A DNA stretch of 64,000 bases, taken from the NCBI GenBank assembly GCA_037893245.1, contig JBAIAA010000648.1, positions 124,001-188,000 on the forward strand, given 5' to 3'. Numbering within the stretch: the stretch's first letter is position 1; the number at the start of each line of letters is the position of its first letter. The stretch comes from Crossaster papposus (taxonomy: Eukaryota; Echinodermata; Asteroidea; Velatida; Solasteridae). The notes beneath the pieces are model-generated. The model was not told the DNA's origin, did not search any database, and worked only from the letters and a program-made list of their open reading frames with translations. Shown here piece by piece: positions 50,718 through 63,837 of the stretch. Made by a program: the position numbers and the translations under genes.

Positions 50718-52188
50718 TAACTATTTGTAATGAAAATGAAATCACTTTCAAGAAAATAATTATCCTGAGCAGACCGAGGTTGTGGTCAACCAAACTCTCG
50801 GGTACTGACCAAGAAAGTGTCTACTTTGTCACTCCGAGTCGAGTACCTCATGTCATACCAAAAACTTGTTAGCAGAGCGGGGTTTCGATCCTCGGACCTC
50901 TGGGTTATGGGCCCAGCACGCTTCAACTCCGCCACTATGCCTCATGTAAATTTAGAAAATGCAAACAAAATTAAAGCAGACATTCTAAAAACATTCTACA
51001 ATATTTATTAAATGTGAATAGCAGTGAAGCAAAAATACCTAGTTAGCAAAGCGAGGTTTTGGTCCTCGGACCTCTGGGCTATGGGCCCATCACGCTCCCG
51101 CTGCACTACTCTGCCTAACTATTTTTAATGAAAATGAAATCCCTATCAAATACAAAATTATCCTGAGCAGACCGAGGTTGTGATCATCCGAACTCTCGGT
51201 TACTGACCAAGAAAGGGTCTACTTTGTCACTCTGAGTCGAGTACTTCAAGTCATACCAAAAACTTATTAGCAGCAGAACGAGGTTTTGATCCTCGGCACT
51301 CTGGGTTATAGGCCCAGCAAGCTTCCACTGCGCCACCATGCCTCATGTAAATTGAGAAAAACAACAAACAAAATAAAAGCAGACATTCTAAAAACATTCT
51401 AAAATAATTATTAAATTTGAATAACAGTGAAGCAAAAATACCTCTTTAGCAGAGCGAGGTTTCGGTCCTCGGGCCTCTGGGTTATGGGCCCATCACGCTC
51501 CCACGGCACCACTCTGCGTAACTATTTGTAATGAAAATGAAATCACTTTCAAGAAAATAATTATCCTGAGCAGACCGAGGTTGTGGTCAACCAAACTCTC
51601 GGGTACTGACCAAGAAAGTGTCTACTTTGTCACTCCGAGTCGAGTACCTCATGTCATACCAAAAACTTGTTAGCAGAGCGGGGTTTCGATCCTCGGACCT
51701 CTGGGTTATGGGCCCAGCACGCTTCAACTCCGCCACTATGCCTCATGTAAATTTAGAAAATGCAAACAAAATTAAAGCAGACATTCTAAAAACATTCTAC
51801 AATATTTATTAAATGTGAATAGCAGTGAAGCAAAAATACCTAGTTAGCAAAGCGAGGTTTTGGTCCTCGGACCTCTGGGCTATGGGCCCATCACGCTCCC
51901 GCTGCACTACTCTGCGTAACTATTTTTAATGAAAATGAAATCCCTATCAAATACAAAATTATCCTGAGCAGACCGAGGTTGTGATCATCCGAACTCTCGG
52001 TTACTGACCAAGAAAGGGTCTACTTTGTCACTCTGAGTCGAGTACTTCAAGTCATACCAAAAACTTATTAGCAGCAGAACGAGGTTTTGATCCTCGGCAC
52101 TCTGGGTTATAGGCCCAGCAAGCTTCCACTGCGCCACCATGCCTCATGTAAATTTAGAAAAACAACAAACAAAATAAAAGCAGACAAA

Positions 52189-52243
52189 TGTCCTTGGGCC
52201 TCTGGGTTATGAGCCCATCACGCTCCCACGGCACCACTCTGCG
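52189..52243 (-). pseudogene. Truncated module D, fifth copy
   Basis: Same junction with GAGCCC, plus a private CCTTGGGCC. The downstream relic has CTGTGCAG in place of CTGAGCAG. Confidence 0.75.
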
Positions 52244-53992
52244 TAACTATTTGTAATGAAAATGAAATCACTTTCAAGAAAATAATTATCCTGTGCAGAC
52301 CGAGGTTGTGGTCAACCAAACTCTCGGGTACTGACCAAGAAAGTGTCTACTTTGTCACTCCGAGTCGAGTACCTCATGTCATACCAAAAACTTGTTAGCA
52401 GAGCGGGGTTTCGATCCTCGGACCTCTGGGTTATGGGCCCAGCACGCTTCAACTCCGCCACTATGCCTCATGTAAATTTAGAAAATGCAAACAAAATTAA
52501 AGCAGACATTCTAAAAACATTCTACAATATTTATTAAATGTGAATAGCAGTGAAGCAAAAATACCTAGTTAGCAAAGCGAGGTTTTGGTCCTCGGACCTC
52601 TGGGCTATGGGCCCATCACGCTCCCGCTGCACTACTCTGCCTAACTATTTTTAATGAAAATGAAATCCCTATCAAATACAAAATTATCCTGAGCAGACCG
52701 AGGTTGTGATCATCCGAACTCTCGGTTACTGACCAAGAAAGGGTCTACTTTGTCACTCTGAGTCGAGTACTTCAAGTCATACCAAAAACTTATTAGCAGC
52801 AGAACGAGGTTTTGATCCTCGGCACTCTGGGTTATAGGCCCAGCAAGCTTCCACTGCGCCACCATGCCTCATGTAAATTTAGAAAAACAACAAACAAAAT
52901 AAAAGCAGACATTCTAAAAACATTCTAAAATAATTATTAAATTTGAATAACAGTGAAGCAAAAATACCTCTTTAGCAGAGCGAGGTTTTGGTCCTCGGGC
53001 CTCTGGGTTATGGGCCCATCACGCTCCCACGGCACCACTTTGCGTAACTATTTGTAATGAAAATGAAATCACTTTCAAGAAAATAATTATCCTGAGCAGA
53101 CCGAGGTTGTGGTCAACCAAACTCTCGGGTACTGACCAAGAAAGTGTGTCTACTTTGTCACTCCGAGTCGAGTACCTCATGTCATACCAAAAACTTGTTA
53201 GCAGAGCGGGGTTTGGATCCTCGGACCTCTGGGTTATGGGCCCAGCACGCTTCAACTGCGCCACTATGCCTCATGTAAATTTAGAAAATGCAAACAAAAT
53301 TAAAGCAGACATTCTAAAAACATTCTACAATATTTATTAAATGTGAATAGCAGTGAAGCAAAAATACCTAGTTAGCAAAGCGAGGTTTTGGTCCTCGGAC
53401 CTCTGGGCCCATCACGCTCCCGCTGCACTACTCTGCGTAACTATTTTTAATGAAAATGAAATCCCTATCAAATACAAAATTATCCTGAGCAGACCGAGGT
53501 TGTGATCATCCGAACTCTCGGTTACTGACCAAGAAAGGGTCTACTTTGTCACTCTGAGTCGAGTACTTCAAGTCATACCAAAAACTTATTAGCAGCAGAA
53601 CGAGGTTTTGATCCTCGGCACTCTGGGTTATAGGCCCAGCAAGCTTCCACTGCGCCACCATGCCTCATGTAAATTTAGAAAAACAACAAACAAAATAAAA
53701 GCAGACATTCTAAAAACATTCTAAAATAATTATTAAATTTGAATAACAGTGAAGCAAAAATACCTCTTTAGCAGAGCGAGGTTTCGGTCCTCGGGCCTCT
53801 GGGTTATGGGCCCATCACGCTCCCACGGCACCACTCTGCGTAACTATTTGTAATGAAAATGAAATCACTTTCAAGAAAATAATTATCCTGAGCAGACCGA
53901 GGTTGTGGTCAACCAAACTCTCGGGTACTGACCAAGAAAGTGTCTACTTTGTCACTCCGAGTCGAGTACCTCATGTCATACCAAAAACTTGT

Positions 53993-54064
53993 TAGCAGAG
54001 CGGGGTTTCGATCCTCGGACCTTTGGGTTATGGGCCCAGCACGCTCCCACGGCACCACTCTGCG
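53993..54064 (-). pseudogene. Hybrid A/D module, third copy
   Basis: Same A/D junction; private GACCTTTGGG. The unit is 1018 bp because the preceding module B has lost 7 bp (CTCTGGGCCCATC near 53401). The copy of AAAGTGTCTAC just after it reads AAAGTTTCTAC. Confidence 0.7.
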
Positions 54065-57000
54065 TAACTATTTGTAATGAAAATGAAATCACTTTCAAGA
54101 AAATAATTATCCTGAGCAGACCGAGGTTGTGGTCAACAAAACTCTCGGGTACTGACCAAGAAAGTTTCTACTTTGTCACTCCAAGTCGAGTACCTCATGT
54201 CATACCAAAAACTTGTTAGCAGAGCGGGGTTTCGATCCTCGGACCTCTGGGTTATGGGCCCAGCACGCTTCAACTGCGCCACTATGCCTCATGTAAATTT
54301 AGAAAATGCAAACAAAATTAAAGCAGACATTCTAAAAACATTCTACAATATTTATTAAATGTGAATAGCAGTGAAGCAAAAATACCTAGTTAGCAAAGCG
54401 AGGTTTTGGTCCTCGGACCTCTTGGCTATGGGCCCATCACGCTCCCGCTGCACTACTCTGCGTAACTATTTTTAATGAAAATGAAATCGCTATCAAATAC
54501 AAAATTATCCTGAGCAGACCGAGGTTGTGATCATCCGAACTCTCGGTTACTGACCAAGAAAGGGTCTACTTTGTCACTCTGAGTCGAGTACTTCAAGTCA
54601 TACCAAAAACTTATTAGCAGCAGAACGAGGTTTTGATCCTCGGCACTCTGGGTTATAGGCCCAGCAAGCTTCCACTGCGCCACCATGCCTCATGTAAATT
54701 TAGAAAAACAACAATCAAAATAAAAGCAGACATTCTAAAAACATTCTAAAATAATTATTAAATCTGAATAACAGTGAAGCAAAAATACCTCTTTAGCAGA
54801 GCGAGGTTTTGGTCCTCGGGCCTCTGGGTTATGGGCCCATCACGCTCCCACGGCACCACTCTGCGTAACTATTTGTAATGAAAATGAAATCACTTTCAAG
54901 AAAATAATTATCCTGAGCAGACCGAGGTTGTGGTCAACCAAACTCTCGGGTACTGACCAAGAAAGTGTCTACTTTGTCACTCCGAGTCGAGTACCTCATG
55001 TCATACCAAAAACTTGTTAGCAGAGCGGGGTTTCGATCCTCGGACCTCTGGGTTATGGGCCCAGCACGCTTCAACTGCGCCACTATGCCTCATGTAAATT
55101 TAGAAAATGCAAACAAAATTAAAGCAGACATTCTAAAAACATTCTACAATATTTATTAAATGTGAATAGCAGTGAAGCAAAAATACCTAGTTAGCAAAGC
55201 GAGGTTTTGGTCCTCGGACCTCTGGGCTATGGGCCCATCACGCTCCCGCTGCACTACTCTGCGTAACTATTTTTAATGAAAATGAAATCCCTATCAAATA
55301 CAAAATTATCCTGAGCAGACCGAGGTTGTGATCATCCGAACTCTCGGTTACTGACCAAGAAAGGGTGTACTTTGTCACTCTGAGTCGAGTACTTCAAGTC
55401 ATACCAAAAACTTATTAGCAGCAGAACGAGGTTTTGATCCTCGACACTCTGGGTTATAGGCCCAGGAAGCTTCCACTGCGCCACCATGCCTCATGTAAAT
55501 TTAGAAAAACAACAAACAAAATAAAAGCAGACATTCTAAAAACATTCTAAAATAATTATTAAATTTGAATAACAGTGAAGCAAAAATACCTCTTTAGCAG
55601 AGCGAGGTTTCGGTCCTCGGGCCTCTGGGTTATGGGCCCATCACGCTCCCACGGCACCACTCTGCGTAACTATTTGTAATGAAAATGAAATCACTTTCAA
55701 GAAAATAATTATCCTGAGCAGACCGAGGTTGTGGTCAACCAAACTCTCGGGTACTGACCAAGAAAGTGTCTACTTTGTCACTCCGAGTCGAGTACCTCAT
55801 GTCATACCAAAAATTTGTTAGCAGAGCGGGGTTTCGATCCTCGGATCTCTGGGTTATGGGCCCAGCACGCTTCAACTGCGCCACTATGCCTCATGTAAAT
55901 TTAGAAAATGCAAACAAAATTAAAGCAGACATTCTAAAAACATTCTACAATATTTATTAAATGTGAATAGCAGTGAAGCAAAAATACCTAGTTAGCAAAG
56001 CGAGGTTTTGGTCCTCGGACCTCTGGGCTATGGGCCCATCACGCTCCCGCTGCACTACTCTGCGTAACTATTTTTAATGAAAATGAAATCCCTATCAAAT
56101 ACAAAATTATCCTGAGCAGACCGAGGTTGTGATCATCCGAACTCTCGGTTACTGACCAAGAAAGGGTCTACTTTGTCACTCTGAGTCGAGTACTTCAAGT
56201 CATACCAAAAACTTATTAGCAGCAGAACGAGGTTTTGATCCTCGGCACTCTGGGTTATAGGCCCAACAAGCTTCCACTGCGCCACCATGCCTCATGTAAA
56301 TTTAGAAAAACAACAAACAAAATAAAAGCAGACATTCTAAAAACATTCTAAAATAATTATTAAATTTGAATAACAGTGAAGCAAAAATACCTCTTTAGCA
56401 GAGCGAGGTTTTGGTCCTCGGGCCTCTGGGTTATGGGCCCATCACGCTCCCACGGCACCACTCTGCGTAACTATTTGTAATGAAAATGAAATCACTTTCA
56501 AGAAAATAATTATCCTGAGCAGACCGAGGTTGTGGTCAACCAAACTCTCGGGTACTGACCAAGAAAGTGTCTACTTTGTCACTCCGAGTCGAGTACCTCA
56601 TGTCATACCAAAAACTTGTTAGCAGAGCGGGGTTTGGATCCTCGGACCTCTGGGTTATGGGCCCAGCACGCTTCAACTGCGCCACTATGCCTCATGTAAA
56701 TTTAGAAAATGCAAACAAAATTAAAGCAGACATTCTAAAAACATTCTACAATATTTATTAAATGTGAATAGCAGTGAAGCAAAAATACCTAGTTAGCAAA
56801 GCGAGGTTTTGGTCCTCGGACCTCTGGGCTATGGGCCCATCACGCTCCCGCTGCACTACTCTGCGTAACTATTTTTAATGAAAATGAAATCCCTATCAAA
56901 TACAAAATTATCCTGAGCAGACCGAGGTTGTGATCATCCGAACTCTCGGTTACTGACCAAGAAAGGGTCTACTTTGTCACTCTGAGTCGAGTACTTCAAG

Positions 57001-58221
57001 TCATACCAAAAACTTATTAGCAGCAGAACGAGGTTTTGATCCTCGGCACTCTGGGTTATAGGCCCAGCAAGCTTCCACTGCGCCACCATGCCTCATGTAA
57101 ATTTAGAAAAACAACAAACAAAATAAAAGCAGACATTCTAAAAACATTCTAAAATAATTATTAAATTTGAATAACAGTGAAGCAAAAATACCTCTTTAGC
57201 AGAGCGAGGTTTCGGTCCTCGGGCCTCTGGGTTATGGGCCCATCACACTCCCACGGCACCACTCTGCGTAACTATTTGTAATGAAAATGAAATCACTTTC
57301 AAGAAAATAATTATCCTGAGCAGACCGAGGTTGTGGTCAACCAAACTCTCGGGTACTGACCAAGAAAGTGTCTACTTTGTCACTCCGAGTCGAGTACCTC
57401 ATGTCATACCAAAAACTTGTTAGCAGAGCGGGGTTTGGATCCTCGGACCTCTGGGCTATGGGCCCAGCACGCTTCAACTGCGCCACTATGCCTCATGTAA
57501 ATTTAGAAAATGCAAACAAAATTAAAGCAGACATTCTAAAAACATTCTACAATATTTATTAAATGTGAATAGCAGTGAAGCAAAAATACCTAGTTAGCAA
57601 AGCGAGGTTTTGGTCCTCGGACCTCTGGGCTATGGGCCCATCACGCTCCCGCTGCACTACTCTGCGTAACTATTTTTAATGAAAATGAAATCCCTATCAA
57701 ATACAAAATTATCCTGAGCAGACCGAGGTTGTGATCATCCGAACTCTCGGTTACTGACCAAGAAAGGGTCTACTTTGTCACTCTGAGTCGAGTACTTCAA
57801 GTCATACCAAAAACTTATTAGCAGCAGAACGAGGTTTTGATCCTCGGCACTCTGGGTTATAGGCCCAGCAAGCTTCCACTGCGCCACCATGCCTCATGTA
57901 AATTTAGAAAAACAACAAACAAAATAAAAGCAGACATTCTAAAAACATTCTAAAATAATTATTAAATTTGAATAACAGTGAAGCAAAAATACCTCTTTAG
58001 CAGAGCGAGGTTTCGGTCCTCGGGCCTCTGGGTTATGGGCCCATCACGCTCCCACGGCACCACTCTGCGTAACTATTTGTAATGAAAATGAAATCACTTT
58101 CAAGAAAATAATTATCCTGAGCAGACCGAGGTTGTGGTCAACCAAACTCTCGGGTACTGACCAAGAAAGTGTCTACTTTGTCACTCCGAGTCGAGGACCT
58201 CATGTCATACCAAAAACTTGT

Positions 58222-58293
58222 TAGCAGAGCGGGGTTTGGATCCTCGGACCTCTGGGTTATGGGCCCAGCACGCTCCCACGGCACCACTCTGCG
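58222..58293 (-). pseudogene. Hybrid A/D module, fourth copy
   Basis: Same junction with the TTTGGATCC T arm. The segment before it carries the private GTCGAGGACC, shared with the copy at 61252. Confidence 0.7.
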
Positions 58294-59193
58294 TAACTAT
58301 TTGTAATGAAAATGAAATCACTTTCAAGAAAATAATTATCCTGAGCAGACCGAGGTTGTGGTCAACCAAACTCTCGGGTACTGACCAAGAAAGTGTCTAC
58401 TTTGTCACTCCGAGTCGAGTACCTCATGTCATACCAAAAATTTGTTAGCAGAGCGGGGTTTCGATCCTCGGATCTCTGGGTTATGGGCCCAGCACGCTTC
58501 AACTGCGCCACTATGCCTCATGTAAATTTAGAAAATGCAAACAAAATTAAAGCAGACATTCTAAAAACATTCTACAATATTTATTAAATGTGAATAGCAG
58601 TGAAGCAAAAATACCTAGTTAGCAAAGCGAGGTTTTGGTCCTCGGACCTCTGGGCTATGGGCCCATCACGCTCCCGCTGCACTACTCTGCGTAACTATTT
58701 TTAATGAAAATGAAATCCCTATCAAATACAAAATTATCCTGAGCAGACCGAGGTTGTGATCATCCGAACTCTCGGTTACTGACCAAGAAAGGGTGTACTT
58801 TGTCACTCTGAGTCGAGTACTTCAAGTCATACCAAAAACTTATTAGCAGCAGAACGAGGTTTTGATCCTCGGCACTCTGGGTTATAGGCCCAGCAAGCTT
58901 CCACTGCGCCACCATGCCTCATGTAAATTTAGAAAAACAACAAACAAAATAAAAGCAGACATTCTAAAAACATTCTAAAATAATTATTAAATTTGAATAA
59001 CAGTGAAGCAAAAATACCTCTTTAGCAGAGCGAGGTTTCGGTCCTCGGGCCTCTGGGTTATGGGCCCATCACGCTCCCACGGCACCACTCTGCGTAACTA
59101 TTTGTAATGAAAATGAAATCACTTTCAAGAAAATAATTATCCTGAGCAGACCGAGGTTGTGGTCAACCAAACTCTCGGGTACTGACCAAGAAA

Positions 59194-60397
59194 GTGTCTA
59201 CTTTGTCACTCCGAGTCGAGTACCTCATGTCATACCAAAAACTTGTTAGCAGAGCGGGGTTTGGATCCTCGGACCTCTGGGTTATGGGCCCAGCACGCTT
59301 CAACTGCGCCACTATGCCTCATGTAAATTTAGAAAATGCAAACAAAATTAAAGCAGACATTCTAAAAACATTCTACAATATTTATTAAATGTGAATAGCA
59401 GTGAAGCAAAAATACCTAGTTAGCAAAGCGAGGTTTTGGTCCTCGGACCTCTGGGCTATGGGCCCATCACGCTCCCGCTGCACTACTCTGCGTAACTATT
59501 TTTAATGAAAATGAAATCCCTATCAAATACAAAATTATCCTGAGCAGACCGAGGTTGTGATCATCCGAACTCTCGGTTACTGACCAAGAAAGGGTCTACT
59601 TTGTCACTCTGAGTCGAGTACTTCAAGTCATACCAAAAACTTATTAGCAGCAGAACGAGGTTTTGATCCTCGGCACTCTGGGTTATAGGCCCAGCAAGCT
59701 TCCACTGCGCCACCATGCCTCATGTAAATTTAGAAAAACAACAAACAAAATAAAAGCAGACATTCTAAAAACATTCTAAAATAATTATTAAATTTGAATA
59801 ACAGTGAAGCAAAAATACCTCTTTAGCAGAGCGAGGTTTCGGTCCTCGGGCCTCTGGGTTATGGGCCCATCACGCTCCCACGGCACCACTCTGCGTAACT
59901 ATTTGTAATGAAAATGAAATCACTTTCAAGAAAATAATTATCCTGAGCAGACCGAGGTTGTGGTCAACCAAACTCTCGGGTACTGACCAAGAAAGTGTCT
60001 ACTTTGTCACTCCGAGTCGAGTACCTCAAGTCATACCAAAAACTTATTAGCAGCAGAACGAGGTTTTGATCCTCGGCACTCTGGGTTATAGGCCCAGCAA
60101 GCTTCCACTGCGCCACCATGCCTCATGTAAATTTAGAAAAACAACAAACAAAATAAAAGCAGACATTCTAAAAACATTCTAAAATAATTATTAAATTTGA
60201 ATAACAGTGAAGCAAAAATACCTCTTTAGCAGAGCGAGGTTTCGGTCCTCGGGCCTCTGGGTTATGGGCCCATCACACTCCCACGGCACCACTCTGCGTA
60301 ACTATTTGTAATGAAAATGAAATCACTTTCAAGAAAATAATTATCCTGAGCAGACCGAGGTTGTGGTCAACCAAACTCTCGGGTACTGACCAAGAAA
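59194..60397. repeat. 1204-bp unit with an extra C-D half
   Basis: Order A, B, C, D, C, D. Near 60025 the D-type linker GTCGAGTACCTC continues into the C-type AAGTCATACC and a second module C at 60048. It is the gain product (+403 bp) reciprocal in kind to the 398-bp half unit at 15.3 kb. Confidence 0.8.
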
Positions 60398-61251
60398 GTG
60401 TCTACTTTGTCACTCCGAGTCGAGTACCTCATGTCATACCAAAAACTTGTTAGCAGAGCGGGGTTTGGATCCTCGGACCTCTGGGCTATGGGCCCAGCAC
60501 GCTTCAACTGCGCCACTATGCCTCATGTAAATTTAGAAAATGCAAACAAAATTAAAGCAGACATTCTAAAAACATTCTACAATATTTATTAAATGTGAAT
60601 AGCAGTGAAGCAAAAATACCTAGTTAGCAAAGCGAGGTTTTGGTCCTCGGACCTCTGGGCTATGGGCCCATCACGCTCCCGCTGCACTACTCTGCGTAAC
60701 TATTTTTAATGAAAATGAAATCCCTATCAAATACAAAATTATCCTGAGCAGACCGAGGTTGTGATCATCCGAACTCTCGGTTACTGACCAAGAAAGGGTC
60801 TACTTTGTCACTCTGAGTCGAGTACTTCAAGTCATACCAAAAACTTATTAGCAGCAGAACGAGGTTTTGATCCTCGGCACTCTGGGTTATAGGCCCAGCA
60901 AGCTTCCACTGCGCCACCATGCCTCATGTAAATTTAGAAAAACAACAAACAAAATAAAAGCAGACATTCTAAAAACATTCTAAAATAATTATTAAATTTG
61001 AATAACAGTGAAGCAAAAATACCTCTTTAGCAGAGCGAGGTTTCGGTCCTCGGGCCTCTGGGTTATGGGCCCATCACGCTCCCACGGCACCACTCTGCGT
61101 AACTATTTGTAATGAAAATGAAATCACTTTCAAGAAAATAATTATCCTGAGCAGACCGAGGTTGTGGTCAACCAAACTCTCGGGTACTGACCAAGAAAGT
61201 GTCTACTTTGTCACTCCGAGTCGAGGACCTCATGTCATACCAAAAACTTGT

Positions 61252-61323
61252 TAGCAGAGCGGGGTTTGGATCCTCGGACCTCTGGGTTATGGGCCCAGCA
61301 CGCTCCCACGGCACCACTCTGCG
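61252..61323 (-). pseudogene. Hybrid A/D module, fifth copy
   Basis: Partner of the copy at 58222 at a shift of exactly 3030 bp, including the GTCGAGGACC variant. Confidence 0.7.
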
Positions 61324-62276
61324 TAACTATTTGTAATGAAAATGAAATCACTTTCAAGAAAATAATTATCCTGAGCAGACCGAGGTTGTGGTCAACCAAA
61401 CTCTCGGGTACTGACCAAGAAAGTGTCTACTTTGTCACTCCGAGTCGAGTACCTCATGTCATACCAAAAACTTGTTAGCAGAGCGGGGTTTCGATCCTCG
61501 GACCTCTGGGTTATGGGCCCAGCACGCTTCAACTGCGCCAATATGCCTCATGTAAATTTAGAAAATGCAAACAAAATTAAAGCAGACATTCTAAAAACAT
61601 TCTACAATATTTATTAAATGTGAATAGCAGTGAAGCAAAAATACCTAGTTAGCAAAGCGAGGTTTTGGTCCTCGGACCTCTGGGCTATGGGCCCATCACG
61701 CTCCCGCTGCACTACTCTGCGTAACTATTTTTAATGAAAATGAAATCCCTATCAAATACAAAATTATCCTGAGCAGACCGAGGTTGTGATCATCCGAACT
61801 CTCGGTTACTGACCAAGAAAGGGTCTACTTTGTCACTCTGAGTCGAGTACTTCAAGTCATACCAAAAACTTATTAGCAGCAGAACGAGGTTTTGATCCTC
61901 GACACTCTGGGTTATAGGCCCAGGAAGCTTCCACTGCGCCACCATGCCTCATGTAAATTTAGAAAAACAACAAACAAAATAAAAGCAGACATTCTAAAAA
62001 CATTCTAAAATAATTATTAAATTTGAATAACAGTGAAGCAAAAATACCTCTTTAGCAGAGCGAGGTTTCGGTCCTCGGGCCTCTGGGTTATGGGCCCATC
62101 ACGATCCCACGGCACCACTCTGCGTAACTATTTGTAATGAAAATGAAATCACTTTCAAGAAAATAATTATCCTGAGCAGACCGAGGTTGTGGTCAACCAA
62201 ACTTTCGGGTACTGACCAAGAAAGTGTCTACTTTGTCACTCCGAGTCGAGTACCTCATGTCATACCAAAAACTTGT

Positions 62277-62348
62277 TAGCAGAGCGGGGTTTGGATCCTC
62301 GGACCTCTGGGTTATGGGCCCAGCACGCTCCCACGGCACCACTCTGCT
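62277..62348 (-). pseudogene. Hybrid A/D module, sixth copy
   Basis: Same junction with the TTTGGATCC T arm; the 5' acceptor end reads CTCTGCT on the plus strand, adding a further change at position 1. Confidence 0.65.
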
Positions 62349-63301
62349 TAACTATTTGTAATGAAAATGAAATCACTTTCAAGAAAATAATTATCCTGAG
62401 CAGACCGAGGTTGTGGTCAACCAAACTCTCGGGTACTGACCAAGAAAGTGTCTACTTTGTCACTCCGAGTCGAGTACCTCATGTCATACCAAAAACTTGT
62501 TAGCAGAGCGGGGTTTCGATCCTCGGACCTCTGGGTTATGGGCCCAGCACGCTTCAACTGCGCCACTATGCCTCATGTAAATTTAGAAAATGCAAACAAA
62601 ATTGAAGCAGACATTCTAAAAACATTCTACAATATTTATTAAATGTGAATAGCAGTGAAGCAAAAATACCTAGTTAGCAAAGCGAGGTTTTGGTCCTCGG
62701 ACCTCTGGGCTATGGGCCCATCACACTCCCGCTGCACTACTCTGCGTAACTATTTTTAATGAAAATGAAATCCCTATCAAATACAAAATTATCCTGAGCA
62801 GACCGAGGTTGTGATCATCCGAACTCTCGGTTACTGACCAAGAAAGGGTCTACTTTGTCACTCTGAGTCGAGTACTTCAAGTCATACCAAAAACTTATTA
62901 GCAGCAGAACGAGGTTTTGATCCTCGACACTCTGGGTTATAGGCCCAGGAAGCTTCCACTGCGCCACCATGCCTCATGTAAATTTAGAAAAACAACAAAC
63001 AAAATAAAAGCAGACATTCTAAAAACATTCTAAAATAATTATTAAATTTGAATAACAGTGAAGCAAAAATACCTCTTTAGCAGAGCGAGGTTTCGGTCCT
63101 CGAGCCTCCGGGTTATGGGCCCATCACGCTCCCACGGCACCACTCTGCGTAACTATTTGTAATGAAAATAAAATCACTTTCAAGAAAATAATTATCCTGA
63201 GCAGACCGAGGTTGTGGTCAACCAAACTCTCGGGTACTGACCAAGAAAGTGTCTACTTTGTCACTCCGAGTCGAGTACCTCATGTCATACCAAAAATTTG
63301 T

Positions 63302-63373
63302 TAGCAGAGCGGGGTTTCGATCCTCGACACTCTGGGTTATAGGCCCAGCAAGCTTCCACTGCGCCACCATGCC
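63302..63373 (-). pseudogene. Hybrid A/C tRNA-like module
   Basis: Starts as module A (AGAGCGGGGTTTCGATCC) and changes to module C after the T arm (CGACACTCTGGGTTATAGG). 72 nt, anticodon TAT. Followed by a normal C spacer and module D at 63478. Confidence 0.7.
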
Positions 63374-63648
63374 TCATGTAAATTTAGAAAAACAACAAAC
63401 AAAATAAAAGCAGACATTCTAAAAACATTCTAAAATAATTATTAAATTTGAATAACAGTGAAGCAAAAATACCTCTTTAGCAGAGCGAGGTTTCGGTCCT
63501 CGGGCCTCTGGGTTATGGGCCCATCACGCTCCCACGGAACCACTCTGCGTAACTATTTGTAATGAAAATGAAATCACTTTCAAGAAAATAATTATCCTGA
63601 GCGGACCGAGGTTGTGGTCAACCAAACTCTCGGGTACTGACCAAGAAA

Positions 63649-63765
63649 GTGTCTACTTTGTCACTCCGAGTCGAGTACCTCATGTCATACCAAAAAAGCA
63701 GACATTCTAAAAACATTCTACAATATTTATTAAATGTGAATAGCAGTGAAGCAAAAATACCTAGT
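63649..63765. other. Deletion of module A (110 bp lost)
   Basis: The relic linker runs to CATACCAAAAA and then joins AGCAGACATTC of the A spacer, so the whole tRNA part of this module A is missing. The join lies in an A-run shared by both sides. Confidence 0.7.
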
Positions 63766-63837
63766 TAGCAAAGCGAGGTTTTGGTCCTCGGACCTCTGGG
63801 CTATGGGCCCAGCAAGCTTCCACTGCGCCACCATGCC
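63766..63837 (-). pseudogene. Hybrid B/C tRNA-like module
   Basis: The 3' half is B (TAGCAAAGCGAGGTTTTGG, GGGCTATGGG) and the 5' half C (CCAGCAAGCTTCCACTGCGCC). 72 nt, switch at GGGCCCA, anticodon CAT. The linker relic normally between B and C is lost. Confidence 0.7.

Larger units (their letters stand above)
57246..61226. repeat. 3030-bp higher-order duplication
   Basis: Variants return at +3030: CATCACACTCC (57246 and 60276), GGGCTATGGGCCCAGC in module A (57454 and 60484), GTCGAGGACC (58191 and 61221), together with the A/D hybrid modules. 3030 equals one 1025-, one 801- and one 1204-bp unit. Confidence 0.75.

Noticed and set aside
17935..53264. 78-81 aa minus-strand frames and the 67 aa frame at 2229-2432
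   Set aside because: They read through tRNA-like modules and linkers, appear or vanish with 1-2 bp unit variants (such as the extra GT), and show no codon bias or domain.
27655..62503. 76 aa plus-strand frames in the 1025-bp units
   Set aside because: Created by the A/D hybrid junction in satellite sequence; no start context or domain.
892..62642. Recurring 64-77 aa plus-strand open frames, one per unit
   Set aside because: They are antisense translations of module A and its linker, start at GTG rather than ATG, end in the AT-rich spacer and have no protein-like features. Their conservation equals that of the surrounding satellite DNA.
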